DNA from: Tieghemiomyces parasiticus
Taxonomy: Eukaryota > Kickxellomycota > Dimargaritomycetes > Dimargaritales > Dimargaritaceae
DNA length: 28,659 nucleotides
Assembly: GCA_027575765.1 (NCBI GenBank)
Contig: JANBPT010000611.1
Location: forward strand, 1-28,659
Direction: 5' to 3'
Shown: piece by piece, positions 9,217 to 18,182 of the stretch
Numbering within the stretch: the stretch's first letter is position 1
How the letters are laid out: the number at the start of each line of letters is the position of its first letter
Notes under the pieces: model-generated
Told to the model about the DNA's origin: nothing
Databases searched by the model: none
The model's input: the letters and a program-made list of their open reading frames with translations, nothing else
Program-made: the position numbers and the translations under genes

Positions 9217-10407
9217 ATGTCTGCCTCTGCCGCCCGTTCCCTTGTCTTCGTGACCGGTAACCAGAACAAGCTGAGGGAGGTTCAGCAGATTCTCGGCGAC
9301 CACTTTAACCTTGTTCCGCACAAGCTGGACTGTAAGTGCTCGGGAAAAGTCAAAGCCCGAGGGCGCGGGGAGCCCTATTTGTTACGGGGGAAAATGGGGG
9401 AGGGGGTGTGGGGTTTCCCGTCGTGAGGCCTTGAAATGCTTACCCTGTGCTGGCTGGAACGTCATGCCGTCTCCGAGAAAAGGGGCTAGTCCTTGACTCC
9501 CGCCCGCTTGTAGCCGTTTAACCCGGCCAATGTTTGGCCCCCCAACCCGCATACCAGCTTACATCTCACCGAACCCTTCTCCTCCCTCCTGCCTCCACTT
9601 TCTGCTCGCTTCCCAGTGCCCGAAATCCAAGGCGAAACGGCCGAGGTATCCGCCGACAAGTGCAGCCGCGCCGCAGAGGCGGTGGGGGGCCCTGTCATCA
9701 CCGAAGATACGGCGCTGTGCTTCAACGCTCTGCAGGGGCTGCCAGGGCCGTACATCAAGTGGTTTATGACCAAGCTGCACCATGAAGGTTCGTAGAATTG
9801 ACAGGCTGTCACCACCGGATTTCCCGCCCGAATCGTACATAGCTTATCAGTTACTTATGCATCAAACATCCTGCTGATTCTTTTACGCCCGATCATACCA
9901 TATTGGTCCAATCAGGCTTGAACAAGCTGCTGCATGGGTTCGAAGATAAGTCGGCCTACGCCCTGTGCACGTTCGCCTACTGCGCGGGTCCCGGGCACAA
10001 GCCCATCGTTTTTGAAGGCCGGACCGAGGTGAGTGAATACGCTTTTCTTTGGTATAAACCCAAGAGTGAACAGAGTTGGAATGACCATGCCCATGGCCAT
10101 CGGCTACCCCCGTCGCTATCAGAACCTACATACTGGGATCTGCGAGAGTCTTCTCTAAAGCAACCTCTGACCGGTTCCCCCATTATCTATGTTTGTTCCA
10201 TACTCTCCGTGCCCCGTGTTCACTACTTCGCAGGGCCGTATCGTCCCGGCCCGCGGCCCTCCTTCTTTCGGATGGGATCCTATCTTCGAGCCCGAAGGCT
10301 ACGAGCAGACCTATTCTGAAATGGACTGCGCTCTCAAGAATACCATCTCCCACCGGTACCGTGCCCTCGCTAAACTCAAGGACTATATCGACGGCCTGGA
10401 AGCCTAA
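9217..10407 (+). CDS. HAM1: Inosine triphosphate pyrophosphatase (ITPase/HAM1)
   Basis: Four exons, 9217-9331, 9617-9787, 9916-10028 and 10234-10407, give 190 residues (human ITPA has 194). The enzyme hydrolyses ITP, dITP and XTP to monophosphates plus pyrophosphate, keeping deaminated purines out of DNA and RNA. Family motifs run in order: [12 protein letters not shown] (substrate loop), [17 protein letters not shown] (metal-binding acidic residues), [43 protein letters not shown] and SHRYRAL. Introns are 285, 128 and 205 nt. Donors are GTAAGT, GTTCGT and GTGAGT, and all acceptors are CAG. Phase is preserved and each junction restores the family alignment. The second donor is weak, but reading through it meets a stop at once. 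Confidence 0.95.
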
Positions 10408-11031
10408 TACGCCAGCGCGCCGCGTCAAATTTACAACATGCCATGCAAAGATGTTCGAAGTATAATTATAACAAGTGCATGCAATGCAAGGACGTCTAAC
10501 TTGAACTTGTTGATGGACCGGCCCTAGTCATAGTAAAGTCACCCTTGAAGTCATTAAGCGAAAACCCAGTGAGCTCTGTTCTCCTAGCCGTCTCGGCAGG
10601 CTTAAGTTAGGCCCCCTGTATCATCCTGAGGAGCCCCATTCTTAGTGATTGGTACTAGAAATTAGCCGATATAAATCGAGCTTGGGCCACTTCACTGATT
10701 ATAACGCTGGTTAGTAGGTCGTCATTAGGTACGGCGAAGTCATCCAAAAAAAAAAACCTCCCGGCCGCTCAGCCTACTTGCTAATGATGCGGGCCAACGG
10801 CAGAAGTGTTGCCGAGTCAGCGGTCGAAAGGACTGGTTGCTCCCAGGCCTTTATATGGGACGGTGTAAAATTGAGGTTGGAGAAGTGCAACAATAGTCCA
10901 GCTAGCTGCCCATCAGTTACCTGGTATACGATTTTCAGTAAACGTCTGAATCCTTCCCGTCCCATTATGTTTCTTGATGTAATTCGTCAGCTGGAGAGCT
11001 TGCACTTGTGTGGCTTGTGAGGGAATGGTGG

Positions 11032-11063
<32 letters not shown>

Positions 11064-11952
11064 ACAGGATAGCCATTCACGAGCGGCGGGGCGAGCCAAG
11101 TGGCTTAATGGCTCGACTTGGTCGCCTACTCCATAGAGGTATGTCTGGGTCTTCCGGGAAACGTGAGGCTCAAATATAGGAAAGTATGTGCTAACCTACC
11201 ACGCTCAGCTTTATGGACAGAGTAGGGGCTGGGTCACTTACTCTTGTTACGGTTCAAAACGGAAGCCGGCAAATTGTGTTTTAAAGAGGCGAAGGGGTTA
11301 GCCCAATTATCGAAGGGATTATACTAGGTAACTCCAATCATCCCACACATTTGCGCACCACCTAGGGAGTATCACTTGGCGCCCTAGGCGCCATTTACCA
11401 GCAGCTCATACTTACGTCTGCGAAAGCTATATTACTGGTTTTGGCCGCCTGGAGGCCGTGTTTAGAAAGAGGATAAAGGGGTGGCCTCGCTGCACATAGT
11501 AGAGCGTCGGAACACTGGGGCCGAGGGGTCAAAGGAACAGGCAGAGCACGGACACATTGGCTTTCGTAGGGAGGGGCACGCTGGTGGTTGTGGAGAGCGG
11601 GAGGGGACAATGAGAAGGGCTGATCATGGCGAGCACCTACGGCTTTTATTACAAAGCCGGGCCCCTAAGCGACCTGACCTTGTGAATGGCGCGGGCGGGT
11701 TCCGAGAACGTGGTCGTTCCGCATCTCCCCCCCCTTTGTCCACTACAAACCCAAAAGGGACGGCCAAAAATAATGAACAGGGGCACCGCACTTCCCTTTG
11801 CCTGACTGAGTAACTGCGCACAGCCGGCAGTTCTCCGGCAGTTGTAGTTGAGCTCAGCAGGCTCGTTTTGCTTACTACCACTTCATCCTCCGTGTCACCC
11901 CGCTTTCTATGCTTCAGTTCACGGCCAAGGTTTGGGAAAGACCGGTGTCCCC
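10408..11952. other. Intergenic region between ITPase and secreted-protein gene
   Basis: No gene is recognisable. It contains an A11 run (10746-10756), an (AT)n tract, and a tight hairpin at 11377-11393. A minus-strand 36-codon open segment (10921-11029) ending at a CCAG/GTAACT splice-donor-like site has plausible amino-acid content but no partner exon I can identify. Confidence 0.4.
11032..11059. repeat. (AT)14 microsatellite
   Basis: Fourteen uninterrupted AT dinucleotides, the longest simple repeat in the window. Confidence 0.95.
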
Positions 11953-11960
11953 TATATAAG
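11953..11960 (+). promoter_or_regulatory. TATA box of the secreted-protein gene
   Basis: TATATAAG stands 231 nt before the start codon at 12184, followed by a CT-rich leader. The arrangement matches the P450 and MESH1 genes and supports the ORF as a real transcription unit. Confidence 0.55.
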
Positions 11961-12183
11961 CCCTGAATAACCCGCTCCCTTTTGAACCAAGCAGTTATAC
12001 TCCTCTGATTGGCACCCCTCCCCCAACTATCGATTTATTGTCTACCTCGGCAGTTTGTCGCCATATTCCGCCAGCTGTCGCGTTTCGAAGCACATATCTT
12101 TTTCTACTCATACATTCAACCACTTTAGTTACTGCCTCCCTTACGACCCCCCCTCCCCTCATTCGCACTCATTCATCCCCACC

Positions 12184-12723
12184 ATGAAATACTACCCCGC
12201 ATTCGCCCCGCTGGCCCTCCTCACCGTTTGGTCGACTTTTTGCTCGGCCATTCCTCATCCTGCCTCGTCACCCGATCATCAGGCCCTACCGTTCTCACCA
12301 AATACCATTACACAGGCCGATTGTGGCTTGATAGTGGTAGCGGCCAACCACCCCCCTAATGGCAGTGCGACGCCGATGCCCCCAGTCAGCACTGGGGCCT
12401 ATAATATTGGGGAAACGTCTTCAGGCGATCCTAAAAGCCAGGGCGTTCACCTGGCGCGCAAGCTCTTACGCGCTTTAGCCACCGGCTCCACACCTTCTCC
12501 CGAGGTAAGCGAAGACCTCCCGGTGTACAGACCGGCCAGTACATCAGCCGACGTTACAGCCTACTTGAGACCCGAGAACGGAGTAGTCAGTCTCGTCCTG
12601 GGGGCCCCCAACACCGTGGGTACGTATTATTATCTCCCCAAGAATATCGGCACGATGCCCACTGACCACGGCAAGTGGATGTACCAGGTGATCAAAAAGT
12701 GTGTCCCCCCACCTTCTACCTAG
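12184..12723 (+). CDS. Small secreted protein of unknown function
   Basis: A 179-residue intronless ORF with a classic signal peptide: MKYY, a hydrophobic core (AFAPLALLTVW), and a likely cleavage after Ala22 (CSA/IPHP). The start has a good context (CACCATG). The mature part is about 157 residues, rich in Pro, Ser, Thr and Ala in its first half. One N-glycosylation sequon is visible (N59-G-S). It has just two cysteines, C47 (ADCGL) and C173 (KKCVP), which could form one disulfide linking the two ends of a folded domain. The second half has more ordered content (ADVTAYLRPENGVVSLVLG, GTYYYLP, GKWMYQVIKK). I do not recognise a family. Secretion, small size and a strong TATA promoter fit an effector-like or wall-associated protein, but that is inference. 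Confidence 0.75.
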   Translation: MKYYPAFAPLALLTVWSTFCSAIPHPASSPDHQALPFSPNTITQADCGLIVVAANHPPNGSATPMPPVSTGAYNIGETSSGDPKSQGVHLARKLLRALATGSTPSPEVSEDLPVYRPASTSADVTAYLRPENGVVSLVLGAPNTVGTYYYLPKNIGTMPTDHGKWMYQVIKKCVPPPST

Positions 12724-14826
12724 TCGAAACGACATTATACTTCTAGACATTCGTGTGTATCCCCCCACTTCTCCCCTGGCTTTTACTACTGCATAGCAGC
12801 CTAGCTTGGAATCATCTGTCATCAACTCTTGCTATACTTGGCTTGTGGCTTGGAGTGTAACGGTAAAACAGTCTCGACGCTGCCTGCCCTTTTCGCCTAG
12901 CAAATATATGTAAATAGACCCCTTTCATCATCAACCATGGATACCATAATGTGACCTATTTCTGATTGCTGATCAAATCACCGTATTGAGCTCATTTGCT
13001 ACTTGCCCGCTATTATCGAGTGACGGAACGATGCTAACCTGACTGTGGACATGGGCGCCACCCTATGCGTGAAAATTGGTAATATTGTTATATCCACCGT
13101 GGTGCGAATATCACACTTTCGCCCAAAGTAAACTGCCACATGATCGCTGAGAGTCAGACACTAGCCCATTTCCCCAGGACCTACGTGTTCCTTCACCCAA
13201 GGCCTTGATGGCCACTAACCCCCCGTGCTCTTCTAGGTTGATGCGCCAGGGCCTGTTGCAAGCTGCCCTATTCAACCACCCGGTGGCCGATACAATATGC
13301 CCAGCGCTTATCCACCTCCTACAGTATGTTCCGCCGGTGACGGGGTGTGTTTACTTCTGCACTCGAAAGAGACTTGTATATCCTATGTCTAGGGAACCTG
13401 TGATGGCGAGAACAATGTGTGCCAAACGGTGCAGGCGCCCTCCGATTGTTCCGGGCGCTTGTCCCGTACCCGGCGGGGAATGACGCACAAACCCCTAGGG
13501 TCCTGACCTCTCGGGGGGGGCGGTACTGGACCTGAGTCTGCCGGGAGTGGGGTCGTGCGACCAGCTGACCGTGCAGTGCCAATCGGTCTTGGGCTTGGGG
13601 GGTCTCCTTTCAAAGGGGTGCCATTGGCCACCGAGGAAGTGAATGGCACTAGGCATGTAGACCAGGGGGGTGGGGAGGACTCGAGAACCCGTGCTAATAT
13701 TCGCCTACCCCTTACACCGCACCAGGGCTTATCATCTGACTTCTCGCAAGACAGCCTTTGTCTGCGGCAGACTGGCGGGCTTGCTGGCTATTTGATTTTG
13801 CCCGGGTAGCCGCGACCACACAGAGCCGCCCCGTGAGGCCAGAGCCACTGTATTTCGGCATTTCCACTCCTTACTATGCTTGGCGATACAAGACCTGCCT
13901 GACTTCACAAGTCGCCACCGTGAAAGACACAGAGGTGGGGCCGATCGTATTTAAAGCCAACTTCCTCGCCTTCGCAGCTGGGACGGTCTCCTTGAATTTA
14001 CCTCCCAGTTTCTATTGCGCCCCAGTATTGCCTTGCCACGTCAAGGCTCATCTCACTTCGTCTCTAGGGGTACCCACCTGTGGATGGTACGTATACCTGT
14101 TCTGTGCACGCTCCTGGCGTCCCAGCCGAAGTGCCTCGTCCCCACCATTCCAGCCGGACACAGCCTTAGCGTAGGTCCAAACCAAAGCCATGACTTCCTA
14201 GTCTGCTTGCCGAGAAACTTGCACCCGTCTGGCTATGGCGAGTCAGGGTTATTAGTTGGTGGAGCGCATTGAAACAAGCGTGATCGCTCCTTCATCCCGT
14301 CTTCCTACGCCTCAAGGGTAACCTCTGCCCTGGGTGCATATGGCAATAGAGGACTGGTCAGTGCCAGCTGGCATATAGAGAGGGGGGAAGGTGCAGGGGG
14401 GGCCGTGCTGCTGCCTTACGGGGTTGGCGCACAACCAAAGGCGCTCTCTTTATGTACTTGCGTGCAGAGTTTTACCCGCGCGGACAATAAGGACTCATTC
14501 ACCTGCCGTCCATTTCGCCACCTCCGTCCTTCTATCCACCTCCGCTGTCTGCTTCTGGTGCTTATTTTCGGCGCGGCTCCGCTGCTAGATAGCTCCCAAG
14601 TGCTCCTCGACTAGCCCCAGGTAAGTCAAAACCAAGAATTGGGTCCGGCAGTTTACCATGGCATACAACCTCCCCTGGACTCCGCATTCAGACTATCGTT
14701 TCCCGGCGGCAAAAGGATACGGTTCAGGGCCCCAGCGTCTGTCTGTCTACTAATTTCCACCACTCCCGTGGCGGTGTACCTGGCGTGCATACACCCAGCC
14801 TGCCCTCCCTATCTCTACCGGGTGCC
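12724..14826. other. Intergenic region downstream of the secreted-protein gene
   Basis: Apart from the cysteine-rich segment at 13237-13506 (separate entry), no gene is clear. Open frames of 85-140 codons occur on the plus strand between 13555 and 14272 in all three frames. Some contain coding-like pieces with cysteines, which may be decayed exons, but none joins into a recognisable protein. Confidence 0.35.
13237..13506 (+). pseudogene. Cysteine-rich exon-like fragment, possibly a broken secreted-protein gene
   Basis: Directly after a good splice acceptor (pyrimidine tract then TTCTAG at 13231-13236) a frame reads VDAPGPVASCPIQPPG, then two copies of a cysteine unit. The first is C-SAGDGV-C-LLLHSKET-C (Cys codons 13327, 13348, 13375). 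The second is C-DGENNV-C-QTVQAPSD-C (13399, 13420, 13447). Both have C-x6-C-x8-C spacing. A TAG at 13390-13392 lies between them, and the frame ends at TGA 13504. Either the TAG is a nonsense mutation (pseudogene), or 13324-13392 (GTATGT...TAG, 69 nt, a multiple of three) is an intron that removes the first unit. I could not find the upstream exon with a signal peptide. Downstream at about 13556-13600 a further C-D-Q-L..Q-C-Q frame may be another decayed piece. The family is unknown to me. Confidence 0.35.
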
Positions 14827-14832
14827 TATAAG
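14827..14832 (+). promoter_or_regulatory. Candidate TATA element of the coactosin-PH gene
   Basis: TATAAG, about 150 nt before the proposed leader intron donor at 14981. The match is short and could be chance. It is supported only by its position before a long CT-rich leader. Confidence 0.25.
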
Positions 14833-14980
14833 TTGTTAGCAAATAAGCCCCTCCGCTCCTTCTCCTACCTGTCAAGCCTGCTTCTTGTTCAAGTTCAGAT
14901 CCGTTCCCAAAACACCACCGGTTTTCTCACACGCAGGAACACGACCCATACACACCCGCACACGTATACACTCCCTTCCT

Positions 14981-15506
14981 GTAAGTGTTGGTAGGCATAT
15001 ATATTTTTTTCCGGTGCATCTGTGCCCACCCGCCAGCCTGCCCCTTACGTTTGCACCCCAGCCGTGGGCCGTGTTCAGAGAAGAATCCTTACCAGCCCGT
15101 CTGCAGCGCTGCTTGTTCTGCGCCTATTACAGCGCTTTAGAAGTGTCCACAAGTTTACTGTCTCGCCTCATCCCCGATTTGTCAAGTCCACCCGCCCCTT
15201 CAAGTTGTGCTGCTCATCGCCCCGGCCACGCGAGCCCTATCTTCTCCCACACCCTCTCCTCTCTCGTTCTCCACACTCTCACCCCTTCCCCAAGCTGTGG
15301 ACTCCGCCCGACCAAATTCCCGAGACCAATCTCAACTGGCATCTCGGTCCCGCATCCTCCCTACCACCACACCACCTTGTACGTCAGTCTCACGTATACA
15401 CATTACCGTATATTCATCTGTAGTTTTTCGCCTGAACCTCTGCCTCTCTTGCCCCTATTCCCCCCGCTTCTAGTTAACCTTTTTTTTCCACCTCAACCCC
15501 CAACAG
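14981..15506 (+). other. Probable 5'UTR intron of the coactosin-PH gene
   Basis: A consensus donor GTAAGT at 14981 and a textbook 3' end (GTTAACC branch-like sequence, a T-rich tract, then CAACAG ending at 15506) bound a 526-nt segment. The acceptor lies 20 nt before the start codon. Introns just before the ATG are common in fungi. The segment is very pyrimidine-rich and happens to be open in the frame of exon 1. Confidence 0.45.
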
Positions 15507-15526
15507 GCCACCCCAGCTCCACCATC

Positions 15527-17418
15527 ATGTCGTGCGATTTGTCAGACCCCAGTATTATGGTCGCCTATCAGGAGTTTGTCGGAGGTCATAGTACCAACTG
15601 GTAAGTCCGGTCACCTCGGAAGAGACCTCATCTACGATACTTCGGGCTCATTCCAGCTCCGAACTACCGATTGCTGTTTTAGGAAGAGGCGTCTCGGTGT
15701 GGGTTTAAAGGGCCGACAGAGTTCGGATACGCACTCAGACAGCCACGTTCGTGGCATGTAACTTGGTAGTAGACCTGTCTCTCGTGACCACCTTGTTTGA
15801 GCGGTGTGCCGCTGGAGGGTAAACTGCCGGAACCGGGTGCGGGAATAGTAATATACACTTTGATCCAGCCATCTATTCTTCAGGCGGGTGTCACGCGTAG
15901 TAACAGTATCCGGGGCTACTCCTACGGCCGTGGGTTAGCGAGTCTAAGCCGTGGCAGAGTCTCTAGACTAGAGTTTAGAGGCCGCATCCCATCCTAGGCG
16001 ACACTGGTCTAACCTGGAGGCCGTCTACTTTATTTTATCGACAGCTTAGGAAGCCCGCTCATTTCTCGCCCTTCCATCTGCCAAGTACTCTGCTACTTGT
16101 ACCTTTTTTACTTGCTAGACTGATTTGCCCCTGGATCAGTCGGTAAATATTTATTCGACAAGTACTTAATCCCGGCAAATAATAGCCAACTAACAATCTC
16201 CGCTATCCCTATTTTAATCCTCATCCAACGCTCCTCCCTGATAGGCTGCTCCTGGGCTACAATGACACACGCGACGTCATCTCACTGTACAGTAAGGGTA
16301 CCGGCGGCGTTACTGAGTTTGCGTCCCAAGTCAAGAACGAGGTCCTCTTCGGGCTGGTGCGCTTCGAGAAGGTCAGCATCTTGATCCAGTACATTAGCGA
16401 GCAGGCCGGAGGAGTGCGTCGCGCCCGCGGGTTGGTACACGGCCGTGCCGTAGCCAACCTGCTCAAGGACCACGACATGCAGCTGATCGTGGGCAAGGTC
16501 TCTGAATTGTCCGAGACCAACCTGCGCTCCAAGATCCGGAGTAGCAACCTGGACGAAGTCCACGACGACAGCGATGTGCTCCCGACCCCGGCGGCAACTC
16601 CGGCCTACCCAGCCACGGTCACACCCCCCAGCGCCACCGCATCTCCACCACGTTCCTTCACGGGTCACCCGTCGCCCTCGGCCGCGACCAGCCACGCCCC
16701 ACTCCTCCCGCAGCCCCAGACCTCACCCTTCCGCGCCGACCCGGCTGCCAAAGGCAATGCCATGATGGTGGACACGCCCGTGGCTCCGATCCCGTCCACA
16801 GCTACCGAGGTGGAATCGCGCAAGCCCCAGGGTCTGGCCTACCAGCAGTCACCGTTGGAACCTGTCCCCAACGAGACCAAGCTTTCGAATGGCGGCACCT
16901 CGCTCACACCTTCTGCCAGCAGTTCTCCGCGCCCGTCGACCAAGGGCTTGCCCCACAGCTCCAACGGCAGCAGCCGTAACCTATACGGCGGCGTTACCAG
17001 CCCCGTACCCGCCCTCGAGCTGCAGACCAGCGTCAGCGACCGATTCCTCGAGGAGGAGCTGGCCAAGCGTCTGACCCTTAAGGCGCGCATCGACGACGAC
17101 GCCATGCGTGGCAAGGATAACGCCATGTCGGGCTTCATCGCGGTCCAGGGTGGCAAGTCGTACTACTGGAAGCGTCGGTGGTTTGTGATTCGGGGGTCCA
17201 CCCTGTACCTGTATCCGAGCGAAACCGCCGTTTCCCCGTCGGATGCCCTCGAGCTCCGTGACATGGCCGACTACCCTCGGGACGCTGAGGCCGACGTGCT
17301 CATCCCCAACAGCTTCTTCCTGGAGTTCCGCTCCCAGGGCCCCTTCTACTTTTACGCTGATTCGGCCGACCTCAAGGCCGAGTTTATCCATCTGGTGGCC
17401 AAGCTTGCCCGGGCCTAA
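15527..17418 (+). CDS. Coactosin-like ADF-H domain plus PH domain protein
   Basis: Exons 15527-15600 and 16245-17418 join across a 644-nt intron (GTAAGT donor, GATAG acceptor, CTAAC branch site at 16190-16194), giving 415 residues. Residues 1-130 form a coactosin/drebrin-type ADF-homology domain: CDLSDPSIMVAYQEF, then W-LLLGYNDTRDVISLYSKGTGG, FGLVRFEK, RARGLVHGRAVANLLKDHD. Such domains bind F-actin without severing it. About 180 residues of Pro/Ser/Thr-rich linker follow, probably disordered. A short charged helix (FLEEELAKRLTLKARIDDD) leads into a PH domain at about 321-415: GFIAVQGG..YYWKRRWFVIRGSTLYLY...FYFYADSADLKAEFIHLV. PH domains bind phosphoinositides or proteins, so the protein may tether actin to membranes, for example at endocytic patches (inference). 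The stop is followed at once by (AGT)8. Confidence 0.9.
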
Positions 17419-17442
17419 AGTAGTAGTAGTAGTAGTAGTAGT
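17419..17442 (+). repeat. (AGT)8 trinucleotide repeat
   Basis: Eight AGT units begin at the base after the TAA of the coactosin-PH gene. In that gene's frame they would encode serine; in another frame they are a string of TAG stops. Confidence 0.95.
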
Positions 17443-18108
17443 AGCAGTGACCCCTTTGATCGTTCAATGATGTTGCCTTCGCCCCGTATCCGATAGCTCG
17501 ATGAAGGCACACACACACGCACACCCTACCCTGCCAGCTTTTAACTGTGAGGAGTCGTCCTTCACTTTTGTCCGCCCTCATCCACCTCCCCACTCTTCTA
17601 CGCTTCCCTCATGTCCCTATGAGTCCGGCTGGCCATGACGGTGGGCCCCTCCTGCCTCATGTCCCATCCTGCCCTCTTTTTATTTTATTTTATCTTCTTT
17701 ATCGACAACACCCCCCTCCGACACCTATTTCCTTAAGTCGACCCTCACTAGTATTCACCCACTTTTCTTTTTTCTAACGACGTAGTCCACCATTAACCGT
17801 TCCTTTGCCGTTCGACAACGACATGAAGCGCTATTCTCACCATCTCGATGCTGGTCCACAACCCACCTGTTTGCTCTCCTGGCTATTGTTTAACTCTACA
17901 ACACCACCACTTTTATCCATGTCCCTCCCCCTCGCTTCTTTTATACGCCCTATTAATACATTTCCCCCTCCCCCCTCCCCATAACTTTTACATCGTAACT
18001 CGTTTTATTGTGGCTGGTTGTGTCGCAGTAGACAGTGGGTACACTACAAGATCGGAAGAATGCTGACACCTTAGACCAGTCCTTCGGAACTAAGCGGAGT
18101 AGCGTGAT
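17443..18108. other. Convergent intergenic region with pyrimidine-rich tract
   Basis: The 3' flanks of two convergent genes. The plus strand is strongly C/T-rich from about 17560 to 18000, including T-rich stretches near 17678-17702. No ORF with recognisable content is present. The tract may be the long 3'UTR of the coactosin-PH mRNA or the leader of an unseen transcript. Confidence 0.4.
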
Positions 18109-18114
18109 TTTATT
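18109..18114 (-). terminator. Poly(A) signal of the P5B ATPase gene
   Basis: AATAAA on the minus strand about 70 nt after the stop codon at 18183-18185, in an AT-rich context. Confidence 0.55.
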
Positions 18115-18182
18115 GAATTGCTGGGTGTGACCAGGCGGAAGTTTTACAAAAAAGGAAGGCGAGGAGGAAGAGGAGAGGGAAA

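Noticed and set aside
11090..11170. tRNA-like segment with CGAGCC...GGCTCG and a D-arm-like sequence
   Set aside because: There is no T-loop consensus, and the arms do not make an acceptor stem; it is just a local inverted repeat.
11377..11393. Tight TGGCGCC-CTA-GGCGCCA hairpin
   Set aside because: A 7-bp stem with a 3-nt loop in non-coding DNA; too short to claim as a terminator or regulatory site in a eukaryote.
12500..12540. GTAAGC...CAG inside the secreted-protein ORF as a possible intron
   Set aside because: Only about 28 nt long, below any plausible intron size, and the frame is open through it.
14885..15604. A 239-codon frame including coactosin exon 1, read as one long exon
   Set aside because: The upstream part begins at TTG, is CT-rich leader sequence with no domain content, and a strong acceptor at 15506 plus the natural family start at 15527 argue for a leader intron.
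16282..16695. Minus-strand frame opposite the coactosin-PH gene
   Set aside because: Antisense shadow; the plus strand carries the recognisable ADF-H domain.
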